Part shown: piece by piece, positions 1-6,684 of the stretch
Layout: each line of letters starts with the position of its first letter
Position numbering within the stretch: the first letter of the stretch is position 1
Assembly: GCA_030038645.1 (NCBI GenBank)
Contig: JASHSR010000307.1
Location: 1-14,601, forward strand
Direction of reading: 5' to 3'
DNA from: Gammaproteobacteria bacterium
GTDB lineage: Bacteria; Pseudomonadota; Gammaproteobacteria; Steroidobacterales; Steroidobacteraceae
DNA: 14,601 nt
Translations under genes and position numbers: made by a program
The notes under the pieces: model-generated
Database searches by the model: none
What the model saw: only the letters and a program-made list of their open reading frames with translations
Told to the model about the DNA's origin: nothing

Positions 1-15
1 GCCCCGAGCCGGCGG

Positions 16-60
16 CGACCGAGGCCGCCGTTACCGAGGCCGCCGCGACCGAGGCCGCCC
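16..60. repeat. 15-bp tandem repeat, three copies
   Basis: The core ACCGAGGCCGCC recurs at 18, 33 and 48, an exact 15-bp period with few mismatches. Because 15 is a multiple of three, the repeat could encode a five-residue repeat if translated: Thr-Glu-Ala-Ala-x or an Arg-Gly-rich string on the plus strand, or a Gly-Gly-Leu-Gly string on the minus strand. No reading frame here has a clear start, stop and family, so I do not call a gene. It may be the end of a low-complexity protein tail that continues to the left of the window. Confidence 0.7.
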
Positions 61-100
61 GGGCGGGCGTCGTCCAGGCCGGTCTGTGCCCGGTCGGCGG

Positions 101-151
101 TCGATCGGGTGGTGTGGTCGGTCGGGTGGTATGGTCGGTCGGGCTGCTCGG
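101..151. repeat. 17-bp tandem repeat, about three copies
   Basis: Units at 101-117, 118-134 and 135-151 share the form TCGGTCGGGTGGTATGG. The second differs from the first at two positions, and the third is degenerate in its second half. Since 17 is not a multiple of three, this looks non-coding. It lies just downstream of the stop codon of the minus-strand cupin gene at 159 and may be a slippage-prone spacer. No hairpin with a T-tract typical of a terminator is seen. Confidence 0.65.
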
Positions 152-158
152 CGGCCGG

Positions 159-662
159 CTACTTGGCCGGCGCGGGAATCGTGATCGCGATGTGGTCCAC
201 CCGGCCCACCGCTTGGGTGATGTGCCCCTTTCCGGCGGTGTCGTCCATCAGCAGGACGCTGCCGAGCCCGAAGCGGCGCACCTCGCCGTCGCTCGCCGTG
301 ACCTGTGCTGCCCCTTGAACGACGATGAGCCACATCCGCCGAGGCGCCCGGTGCCAGTCCTCCCGCGCGCCTCGCTTCAGGAGAAGAGCCGTCGCGCCGC
401 GCGCATCCGAGAGCGTGTACGCGAGGAGCTCGCTCGGGGCAGACAAGCTCGCGCTGCTCGCGGCGCTCGCGGAGAGCGTCACCTTCTCGTCGCGAAAGTG
501 CGAGACGCCGGCGGCGTCGGAGTACAGGTGCACGTAGTGCAGGGTATGGGGCTTCGACATGGCTCTCGCTTCGTCGGCGCGGGATGCGGCGCTGGATCCG
601 GCGAGGGCCGCGGCGAGCAACGCACAGACGCCCGCCAGGGCCAGGATCGATTTCTTGTTCAC
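159..662 (-). CDS. Exported cupin-fold protein
   Basis: A protein of 167 residues. The GTG start at 662 is chosen because GGAGG lies 8 bases upstream and because it puts a Lys-Lys plus hydrophobic segment (roughly residues 2-22, ending in Ala-rich sequence) at the N terminus as a signal peptide; an ATG at 707 would only add a charged tail. The mature part has a beta-rich single cupin pattern: WHRAPRR followed by a strand, then TASDGEVRRFG and a DTAGKGH segment, the usual second half of small cupins. Whether it binds metal is unclear, since the first cupin motif shows only one obvious His. It lies 87 bases downstream of the exported NTF2-like gene and is probably co-transcribed with it. Substrate unknown; a periplasmic location is inferred from the signal peptide. 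Confidence 0.72.
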   Translation of the reverse strand: MNKKSILALAGVCALLAAALAGSSAASRADEARAMSKPHTLHYVHLYSDAAGVSHFRDEKVTLSASAASSASLSAPSELLAYTLSDARGATALLLKRGAREDWHRAPRRMWLIVVQGAAQVTASDGEVRRFGLGSVLLMDDTAGKGHITQAVGRVDHIAITIPAPAK

Positions 663-749
663 CGTCCGGTCCTCCGGTTTGCGCGCATCTTCTCGCCGCC
701 GGGGCACTCTGACAAGCGGCGGCAGCCGGACGAGCGCGGGGTAGCCCGC

Positions 750-1721
750 TCAGGAGCCCGGCCCGCTGCCCCAGCCGGAGTGCAGCTGGCCGTTGCCGCG
801 GAAGAACGCCTGGATCTGGCGGATGAGGCCGTCCTGGATCTTGAACAGCTCGAACACCACCGAGCCGTTGTTGTGCGGTAAATCGGGCGGCGTCGTGAAG
901 TTTGCGATCGCGAGCACGAGGCCGCGCTGTACGTCCGCGACGTAGAAGCGGCGATTGACGACGTTCCAGCGTACGGCCGGATTTTGGAACTCGCCTCCGC
1001 AGGATCCCGGCGAGGTCGCGGCGTTCACGGTGAACACGCCGAGCTCGATCCGCTGGCACTCGGGATGCCACGGCACCTTGCGATAATCGAGCTTGCCCGA
1101 GACGGCGTCGAAGTACTCGTTCGCGATTCGGATCAGCTGCTCGCGCGAGGATTGCTCATCCCGGGGCAGCGGAGCGTCGAACAGGCGGTCGGGCAGGGAG
1201 AGCGCCCGCGCGTTCGCGCCCATCGAGGAGCCGTCGTAGGAGATCTCCTCGACCTCGCTGATCCGCCGGCTCTCGACCTTGAGCCGCAGCACGTAGAACC
1301 ACCACGTGTCCGCGCCGCGCGGGGCAGGCTCGGCTCGCCCGGCGGGCTCGGTTCGCGCGCCGGGGGTGGCTGGGGCGGGGCGGCGCGGCCGGATGGCATT
1401 GGTCACGACGCCGTAGAAGATCGCGGCTCCGGTTGTCGGATCCACGAGCGCTTGGCGGTAGGGGATGCGCCGGGGCGCCCCCCAGACCTCTCCACGGCCG
1501 AGCTCGACCACCCGGCCGTTGCTCGTCACGCGGACGCTCGGCGCCGCGGGCACCTCCGAGGGCTTGTCGTCGGTGAGCGCCTCCGTGTAATCCCAGAGAA
1601 TCCCGAGCAGGCACTGCCGCCCGCAGCGATCGGCCCGGCCGGCGTCCGGCCGCGTGGCGGCGACCCCCGAGGCCGGCAGTGCGAGGCCCGCGGCCAGCAT
1701 CAGAATCGGCAAGCCCCTCAA
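750..1721 (-). CDS. Exported NTF2-like (DUF8021-type) protein
   Basis: A protein of 323 residues if translation starts at the TTG at 1721. This start has AAGGAG 6 bases upstream and yields a short positively charged N terminus and a hydrophobic core (LPILMLAAGLALPASG), a signal peptide ending near ALA/VAA. An ATG at 1802 would add 27 residues without a signal-like character. The middle (about residues 120-150) is a Pro/Ala/Arg-rich linker. The C-terminal part, with SREQLIRIANEYFDAVSG, WHPECQRIELG, NRRFYVADVQRGLVLAI and a final HSGWG, has the helix plus beta-sheet layout of NTF2/SnoaL-like proteins and reminds me of DUF8021; that family name is from memory. Two Cys pairs (CGRQC near the N terminus; C in WHPEC with C in GSCGG) could form disulfides in the periplasm. 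Divergent from the aldehyde dehydrogenase gene. No catalytic role can be assigned. Confidence 0.68.
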   Translation of the reverse strand: MRGLPILMLAAGLALPASGVAATRPDAGRADRCGRQCLLGILWDYTEALTDDKPSEVPAAPSVRVTSNGRVVELGRGEVWGAPRRIPYRQALVDPTTGAAIFYGVVTNAIRPRRPAPATPGARTEPAGRAEPAPRGADTWWFYVLRLKVESRRISEVEEISYDGSSMGANARALSLPDRLFDAPLPRDEQSSREQLIRIANEYFDAVSGKLDYRKVPWHPECQRIELGVFTVNAATSPGSCGGEFQNPAVRWNVVNRRFYVADVQRGLVLAIANFTTPPDLPHNNGSVVFELFKIQDGLIRQIQAFFRGNGQLHSGWGSGPGS

Positions 1722-1827
1722 GGCCTTCTCCTTACTCGGGGCATGCGGCCCGCGGTGCGCCCAAGCTGCGGCGCGGGAGCCGACCCCCTTCGAATCCCGC
1801 AAGTGTATGCCGGACCGCGACCGAAGA

Positions 1828-1837
1828 GAGAATTCTC
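1828..1837. promoter_or_regulatory. 10-bp palindrome in the divergent 1722-1939 region
   Basis: GAGAATTCTC is a perfect palindrome near the middle of the 218-base divergent spacer between the exported NTF2-like gene and the aldehyde dehydrogenase gene. It overlaps the candidate -35 box of the aldehyde dehydrogenase promoter, so it could be an operator half-set. A single 10-base palindrome is weak evidence. Confidence 0.25.
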
Positions 1838-1862
1838 AAGTCGCCGGAGGGGAGGTTAGACT
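1833..1862 (+). promoter_or_regulatory. Candidate promoter of the aldehyde dehydrogenase-esterase unit
   Basis: TTCTCA at 1833-1838 and TAGACT at 1857-1862 each match 4 of 6 sigma-70 consensus positions and are 18 bases apart. This would place the transcript start near 1869, about 70 bases before the GTG start at 1940. The matches are modest, so this is only a candidate. Confidence 0.25.
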
Positions 1863-1939
1863 ATCGGCTCGCAGGATGCGGTGCCCGCCCACCCCGCGGG
1901 CCGCATGAGAGCACCATTACTGTCCCCGGAGGATATGCC

Positions 1940-3457
1940 GTGAACGCTTCGCTCGCGTCGATTGCCCCGCAGCCCGAGCCCTCACAAGCCGTGGCTCGTT
2001 TCCTCAAGCGCACCCCCAAGCTGCTGATCGGGGGCGAATGGGTCGAGTCCAAGTCCCAGAAGCGCGTTCCCGTCATGGACCCGGCGACGGGCCGCGAGAT
2101 CAGCTCCGTCCCGGATGCGAGCGCCGCCGATGTCGATCGCGCCGTCGCCGCCGCGCGCCAGGCGTTCGAGAAGGGCCCGTGGGCCGAGATGCTGCCCGCG
2201 CAGCGCGAGGCGCTCATCTGGAAGCTCTCCGACCTCATCGACCGTAACGCCGATGAGCTCGCCGAGCTCGAGAGCCTCAACAACGGCAAGACGAAGTTCA
2301 TGGCGAGCATCGTCGATGTGCCGGGCACTCGCGATTACTTCCGCTACATGGCCGGCTGGGCCACCAAGCTCGAGGGCTCGACGTTCAACACGTCCATCCA
2401 GGGCCCGCCCGGGGTGAAGTTCCACACCTACACTCAGCGCGAGCCGGTCGGCGTCGTCGCGCAGATCATCCCGTGGAACTTCCCGCTCGCGATGTGCTCG
2501 TGGAAGCTCGGGCCGGCGCTCGCGGCGGGGTGCACGTGCGTGCTGAAGCCCGCGGAGCAGACCCCGCTCACCGCGCTGCGGCTCGGCGAGCTGATTCTCG
2601 AGGCCGGCTTCCCGCCGGGCGTCGTGAACATCCTCACCGGCTACGGCGAGACGACGGGCGCCGCGCTCGTCGCGCATCGCGGCGTGGACAAGGTCGCGTT
2701 CACGGGCTCGACGGAGGTCGGCAAGATCATCAATAAGGCGGCGACCGACACGCTGAAGCGCGTCTCGCTCGAGCTCGGCGGCAAGTCCCCCGTCATCGTG
2801 CTGCCGGATGCGGATCTGAACTCCGTGGTCGGCGGCGCCGCGAACGCGATCTTCTTCAACTCGGGCCAGGTCTGCACGGCCGGCTCGAGGCTCTTCGCGC
2901 ACCGCAAGGTGTTCGATCAGGTGGTCGACGGCCTGAGCAATGCGGCCCAGGCGATCCGCCTCGGGCCGGGGCTCGATCCGAAGACCGAGATGGGTCCGCT
3001 CGTCTCGAAGGAGCAGCAGGAGCGCGTGCTCGGGTACATCGACTCGGGCCGTAAGGACGGCGCCAAGGTGCTGGCCGGCGGTGAGGCGCCGGCGAGCTCG
3101 GGCTACTTCGTCAAGCCGACCGTGCTCGCGAACGTGCGGCCGGACATGAAGGTGGTGCGCGAGGAGATCTTCGGTCCGGTGGTGGTCGCCCAGCGCTTCG
3201 AGGATCTCGACGAGATCGCGGCCCTCGCGAACGACACGCCGTACGGCCTCGCCGCGAGCGTCTGGTCGAGGGACGTGAGCGCCGTGCACCGCCTGGTCCC
3301 GAAGATCAAGGCCGGCACCGTGTGGGTCAACTGTCACAACTTCGTCGACCCCGCGATGCCTTTCGGAGGCTTCAAGCAGTCCGGATTCGGCCGCGAGGCC
3401 GGCCGGGCGGTGTTCGAGCAGTACACGGAGCTCAAGTCCGTGTGCATCGCCATCTGA
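1940..3457 (+). CDS. NAD(P)-dependent aldehyde dehydrogenase (ALDH superfamily)
   Basis: A cytosolic enzyme of 505 residues that oxidises an aldehyde to a carboxylate. The GTG start at 1940 follows GGAGGA at 1928-1933 with a 6-base spacer; the open frame extends upstream but without family similarity. All ALDH hallmarks are present in order: PWNFP with Asn180, CVLKPAE with Lys203, the cofactor loop GSTEVG at 256-261, general base Glu278 in LELGGK, and nucleophile Cys312 in NSGQVCTAG, followed by EEIFGPV and the C-terminal PFGGFKQSGFGRE. The length matches the class 1/2, betaine- and phenylacetaldehyde-dehydrogenase-like groups. Sixty bases separate it from the esterase gene on the same strand. 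In this neighbourhood an aromatic aldehyde released by dioxygenase cleavage is a reasonable substrate, but that is inference; sequence alone does not fix specificity. Confidence 0.93.
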   Translation: MNASLASIAPQPEPSQAVARFLKRTPKLLIGGEWVESKSQKRVPVMDPATGREISSVPDASAADVDRAVAAARQAFEKGPWAEMLPAQREALIWKLSDLIDRNADELAELESLNNGKTKFMASIVDVPGTRDYFRYMAGWATKLEGSTFNTSIQGPPGVKFHTYTQREPVGVVAQIIPWNFPLAMCSWKLGPALAAGCTCVLKPAEQTPLTALRLGELILEAGFPPGVVNILTGYGETTGAALVAHRGVDKVAFTGSTEVGKIINKAATDTLKRVSLELGGKSPVIVLPDADLNSVVGGAANAIFFNSGQVCTAGSRLFAHRKVFDQVVDGLSNAAQAIRLGPGLDPKTEMGPLVSKEQQERVLGYIDSGRKDGAKVLAGGEAPASSGYFVKPTVLANVRPDMKVVREEIFGPVVVAQRFEDLDEIAALANDTPYGLAASVWSRDVSAVHRLVPKIKAGTVWVNCHNFVDPAMPFGGFKQSGFGREAGRAVFEQYTELKSVCIAI

Positions 3458-3517
3458 GCGCCGCGCCGGACTCGAGTCTCCCCAGGCGCGGCGGGCGAAG
3501 CGAGAGGAGGGCGCCCC

Positions 3518-5065
3518 ATGAGTCGCGGCTACGCGCGCATCGGGGTGCTGCTGGTCGCGGCCGCCGCGCTCGCGGTCTGTGCTGCGACGGCGGATGCGGC
3601 GCGCGGCGCGCGCGCGCCGCGGCCGGTCGCCACCGCGAGCGGAAAGCTTCGAGGTCTCGAGCGCGACGGCGTCGTCGTCTACCTCGGCGTGCCGTACGCG
3701 GCGGCTCCGGTCGGGGGCTTGCGCTGGCGGCCGCCTCAGGAACCGCCTCGCTGGCAGGGCGTGAGGCTCGCCGATCACTTCGGCGACGAGTGCCTGCAGG
3801 GGCGCCGGCCGGGAGCGGCCGGCCCTCCGATGAGCGAGGACTGCCTCTATTTGAACGTCTGGACCCCGGCTCGGCGCCACTCCGCGCGGCTGCCGGTGAT
3901 GGTCTGGGTGCACGGCGGCGGCTTCTTCGCCGGATCGGGCAGCCAGCCGCTCTATGACGGCGCGAGCCTCGCGCGCCGCGGCGTCGTGGTGGTCACGATC
4001 AACTACCGGCTCGGACGCCTCGGGTTCTTTGCGCATCCGGCGCTCGCAAAGGAGAGCCCCGCGGGTCCGATCGGCAATTACGGGCTGCTCGACCAGATCG
4101 CCGCGTTGAAGTGGGTCAGGCGGAACATCCGCGCCTTCGGCGGCGATCCGGCGAGCGTGACACTGTTCGGACAATCCGCGGGCGGCACGTCCGTCAGCGA
4201 CCTGATGGTCTCCCCCTACGCGCGCGGGACGTTCGACAAGGCGATCATCGAGTCCGGCGTGTTCGCGACGCCTTCCGAGACCCTCGGTGAGGCCGAGGCC
4301 GCCGCCGAGGCCGCCGCGAAGTCCTGGGGTCTCACCGATCCGGACGCTGCCGCGCTGCGCGCGGTGCCGGCCGATGAGGTCCTCGGGCGAGGCTCGGCTT
4401 TCGCGGCGCGCGCCGGCCCGATGATCGACGGCGAGGTCCTCCCACAGGATGTGGCCGCCGCGTTCGAGGCGGGCGCGATCGCGCACGTGCCGCTCGTCAT
4501 CGGCTCCAACAGCTACGAGGCGGGCTTCTTCCGCCGCATGGCGAACGGCTTGTCGCAGCGGCTCGCATCGCAGTGGCCGCAGGTGCAGGCGCTGTTCGAC
4601 GGATACGGCACCCACCAGACCGCCGCGATAGAAGGCGAGCTCGCGACGGACATGATGATCACCGCGCCGACTTGGCGCGCGGCCCGCGCCGCGGCCCGCG
4701 CCGGCCTGCCCACCTATCTCTACTACTTCACCTACTTGAGGCCCTCGGAGCAGGGCCGCCTGCCCGGCCCCTCGCACATCGACGAGGTCTACGCGGTCTT
4801 CGACCACATGAGCCTCGTCGAGCCGCATCCCGACGCCGGCACGCGCCGCATCGTCGATGAGATGGAATCGCGCTGGGTGCGGTTCGCGCGGACCGGCCGG
4901 CCGGGCAATGAGCGCTCGCCGTGGCCGCAAGTGACCCCCGAGTCGCTGCAGGTGCTCGAGTTCGCGCAGAGCGGGCCGGTCGTGCGCAGCGACTTTGCGG
5001 GCCGGCGGCTCGAGCTCGCTGCCGAGCTCGCCAGCACGGCGCTCGCGCCGCGCCGCGGGCGCTGA
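3518..5065 (+). CDS. Exported type-B carboxylesterase
   Basis: A protein of 515 residues with an alpha/beta-hydrolase fold that hydrolyses carboxylic esters. The ATG at 3518 follows GAGAGGAGG and gives a signal peptide: basic MSRGYAR, a hydrophobic run, then Ala-rich sequence to about residue 30. Family landmarks: GVPYAAAPVGGLRW near residue 55, EDCLYLNVW, oxyanion-hole HGGG at 132-135, nucleophile Ser220 in FGQSAGG, acid Glu334 in NSYEAGF, and His420 in GPSHIDEVYAVF. Two Cys (DECLQ and EDCLYL) sit where type-B esterases often form a disulfide. An Ala/Glu-rich helix (EAEAAAEAAA, near residue 260) lies in the cap region. Second gene of a unit with the aldehyde dehydrogenase. Likely periplasmic or secreted; it may release aromatic acids or alcohols from esters, substrate unproven. 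Confidence 0.92.
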   Translation: MSRGYARIGVLLVAAAALAVCAATADAARGARAPRPVATASGKLRGLERDGVVVYLGVPYAAAPVGGLRWRPPQEPPRWQGVRLADHFGDECLQGRRPGAAGPPMSEDCLYLNVWTPARRHSARLPVMVWVHGGGFFAGSGSQPLYDGASLARRGVVVVTINYRLGRLGFFAHPALAKESPAGPIGNYGLLDQIAALKWVRRNIRAFGGDPASVTLFGQSAGGTSVSDLMVSPYARGTFDKAIIESGVFATPSETLGEAEAAAEAAAKSWGLTDPDAAALRAVPADEVLGRGSAFAARAGPMIDGEVLPQDVAAAFEAGAIAHVPLVIGSNSYEAGFFRRMANGLSQRLASQWPQVQALFDGYGTHQTAAIEGELATDMMITAPTWRAARAAARAGLPTYLYYFTYLRPSEQGRLPGPSHIDEVYAVFDHMSLVEPHPDAGTRRIVDEMESRWVRFARTGRPGNERSPWPQVTPESLQVLEFAQSGPVVRSDFAGRRLELAAELASTALAPRRGR

Positions 5066-5140
5066 GCCCGAGCCCGGCCCGCGCGACTGACGCGGCTCGC
5101 GGCCGGTGCAATGCGCTTGGCGCCCCCGGGCGTCGCGGCG

Positions 5141-6172
5141 CTACTTGACCATCGCAGCGCGGTCGGCCGACATTCGCTCGAGCATCCATCCCGGGTACTC
5201 GGGCGGCAGCGCGGACACCGACCCGAGCGTCGCGAGCTCCTCCGCCGTGAGCTCGAGGTCCGCGGCGGCGAGGTTGTCGAGCAGCTGCTCCCGAGTCTTC
5301 GCGCCGATGATCACCGAGGTGACGGCCGGCTGATGCAGCAGCCAGGCGAGCGCGACGCGCGCGACCGAAGCGTCGTGCGCGTCGGCGATCGGCCGCGCCG
5401 CATCGATGATGCGGAAGGCGCGCTCGCGGTCGATCGGCGGGAAATCGAAGCTGCTGCGCCGCGCGCCCTGCGGTCCCTTGCCCTCGCGCGAGAACTTGCC
5501 GGTGAGGAAGCCTCCCGCGAGCGGGCTCCACGGCAGGATCGCGAGCCGCTGATCGAGCGCGAGCGGCACGATCTCGCGCTCGAGGTCGCGGCCGGCGAGC
5601 GAGTAGTAGGCCTGCACGCTGTGGAAGCGCGCGAGAGCGCGCCGCTCGGAGATGCCGAGCGCCTTGGCGATCTGCCAGGCGGCGTGATTGCTGACGCCGA
5701 TGTAGCGCACCTTCCCGGCCCGCACGCAGTCGTCGAGCGCATCGAGCGTCTCCTCGATCGGCGTGAGCGGGTCCTGTCCGTGGATCTGATACAGATCGAT
5801 GTGCTCGAGCTGCAGCCGCTCGAGGCTCGCGTCGACCGCGTGCAGGATGTGGTAGCGGGAGAGTCCGAGCTGGTTCACGCCCGTGCCCATGCGCCCGAGC
5901 ACCTTCGTCGCGAGCACGAACTGATCGCGCGCGAGGCCGAGGTTGTGGAACGCCTGGCCGAGCAGGCTCTCGGAGCGGCCGGCGGAGTAGACGTCAGCCG
6001 TGTCGAAGAAGTTGACTCCGCGGTCGATGGCATCCTTCACGAGCCCGTCCACCATCGCCTGATCCATCTTGCCGATGGCGCTCCACATGCCCTCTCCGCT
6101 CCCGAAGGTCATCGCTCCGAGGCAGATCTCCGAGACGAGCAGGCCGGTGTCGCCGAGCTTCTTCATGCGCAT
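5141..6172 (-). CDS. Aldo-keto reductase
   Basis: A protein of 343 residues, a monomeric (beta/alpha)8-barrel NADPH-dependent carbonyl reductase of the large bacterial Tas/YajO-like AKR group. The catalytic tetrad is complete: Asp57 and Tyr62 in FFDTADVYS, Lys90 in LATKV, and His131 in YQIHG. GVSNHAAWQ and the later cofactor-binding KTREQLLDN segment are also present. Two ATGs compete: 6172 (MRMKKLGDTG) has GGAGA about 8 bases upstream and overlaps the preceding aconitase X small-subunit gene by 10 bases; 6166 forms an ATGA overlap with that gene's stop. Either implies translational coupling. It is the last gene of the aconitase X operon, so its carbonyl substrate may derive from, or feed, the dehydratase. 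Substrate unknown. Confidence 0.92.
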   Translation of the reverse strand: MRMKKLGDTGLLVSEICLGAMTFGSGEGMWSAIGKMDQAMVDGLVKDAIDRGVNFFDTADVYSAGRSESLLGQAFHNLGLARDQFVLATKVLGRMGTGVNQLGLSRYHILHAVDASLERLQLEHIDLYQIHGQDPLTPIEETLDALDDCVRAGKVRYIGVSNHAAWQIAKALGISERRALARFHSVQAYYSLAGRDLEREIVPLALDQRLAILPWSPLAGGFLTGKFSREGKGPQGARRSSFDFPPIDRERAFRIIDAARPIADAHDASVARVALAWLLHQPAVTSVIIGAKTREQLLDNLAAADLELTAEELATLGSVSALPPEYPGWMLERMSADRAAMVK

Positions 6173-6684
6173 GGCTGAGTTCTCCGATTGAGTGGCCGAA
6201 TTTCGACGATTCCGCGGTCGCCGTCGACCTTCACCCAGTCGCCGGTCTCGATCAGCTCGAGGGGATCGCGGTCGAGGGCGGTGACGCACGGCACGCGCAT
6301 CACCACGGCGCCGAGCGCCACCTTGGTCGTCATCTCGTTGAAGATCATCGCCCGCGGCGCGGCGCCGGCGAGTCGCGCGGTGTGGAAGACGACCGACCAG
6401 CCCGAGGAGCCCTTGGCGCCCGGGAACACGAGGATCTTGTCCTTGAAGCTGACGCCGCGCAGCTCGTGGCGCGTCTCGATGATCGTCCCTTTGAGCGGAT
6501 TGACGCCGCCCCAGCCCGAGATGGTCTGCCGCGTGACGAGCGCCTCACCCTCGGCGCAGCCGCCGACGACTTTGCGCCCGCGCAGGATGATCGGCGCACC
6601 GTGCGCGGCCGCAGGGCGCGATGCGCCCGCCGCGTCGAGCTCCCGCGCGTCGCCCGTCGCTGCAGGCTCGTGCAGGACGCTCAT
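6163..6684 (-). CDS. Aconitase X small (swivel, DUF126) subunit
   Basis: A protein of 173 residues. The ATG at 6684 overlaps the stop of the upstream large-subunit gene as ATGA, so the two are translationally coupled. After about 30 low-complexity residues come the DUF126 features: GRKVVGGCAEGEALV, GGVNPLKGTIIE, the active-site loop PGAKGSSGW (88-96, with the conserved Ser), a FNEMTTKVALGAVVM segment, VPCVTALD and a terminal GDWVKVDGDRGIVEI. This swivel domain closes over the active site of the large subunit. Known AcnX enzymes dehydrate cis-3-hydroxy-L-proline (bacteria) or mevalonate 5-phosphate (archaea); fused and split forms exist. Neither proline-catabolic nor mevalonate genes are nearby, so the substrate here is open. 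Confidence 0.9.
   Translation of the reverse strand: MSVLHEPAATGDARELDAAGASRPAAAHGAPIILRGRKVVGGCAEGEALVTRQTISGWGGVNPLKGTIIETRHELRGVSFKDKILVFPGAKGSSGWSVVFHTARLAGAAPRAMIFNEMTTKVALGAVVMRVPCVTALDRDPLELIETGDWVKVDGDRGIVEIRPLNRRTQPCA

Noticed and set aside
16..151. Possible CRISPR array
   Set aside because: The units are 15-17 bases, contiguous and without spacers, so these are simple tandem repeats.
114..881. Plus-strand open frame spanning the left repeats and the cupin gene
   Set aside because: Mostly antisense to the cupin gene, which has a signal peptide, ribosome site and cupin motifs; no family match in the plus frame.
1940..3457. Naming the aldehyde dehydrogenase as a vanillin or phenylacetaldehyde dehydrogenase
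   Set aside because: General ALDH motifs are clear but nothing visible fixes the substrate; context alone is not enough for a gene symbol.
1982..4930. Minus-strand open frame of 982 codons
   Set aside because: It is antisense to the aldehyde dehydrogenase and esterase genes, has Arg/Asp/Gly/His-rich composition typical of a GC-rich shadow frame, and matches no family.
5066..5140. GC-rich hairpin (CCGCG/CGCGG) between the convergent esterase and AKR genes as a terminator
   Set aside because: The stem is only 5 bases with no T-tract on either side, and such hairpins are common by chance in this GC-rich DNA.
5111..6178. Plus-strand open frame of 355 codons
   Set aside because: Antisense to the aldo-keto reductase, whose catalytic tetrad is intact on the other strand.
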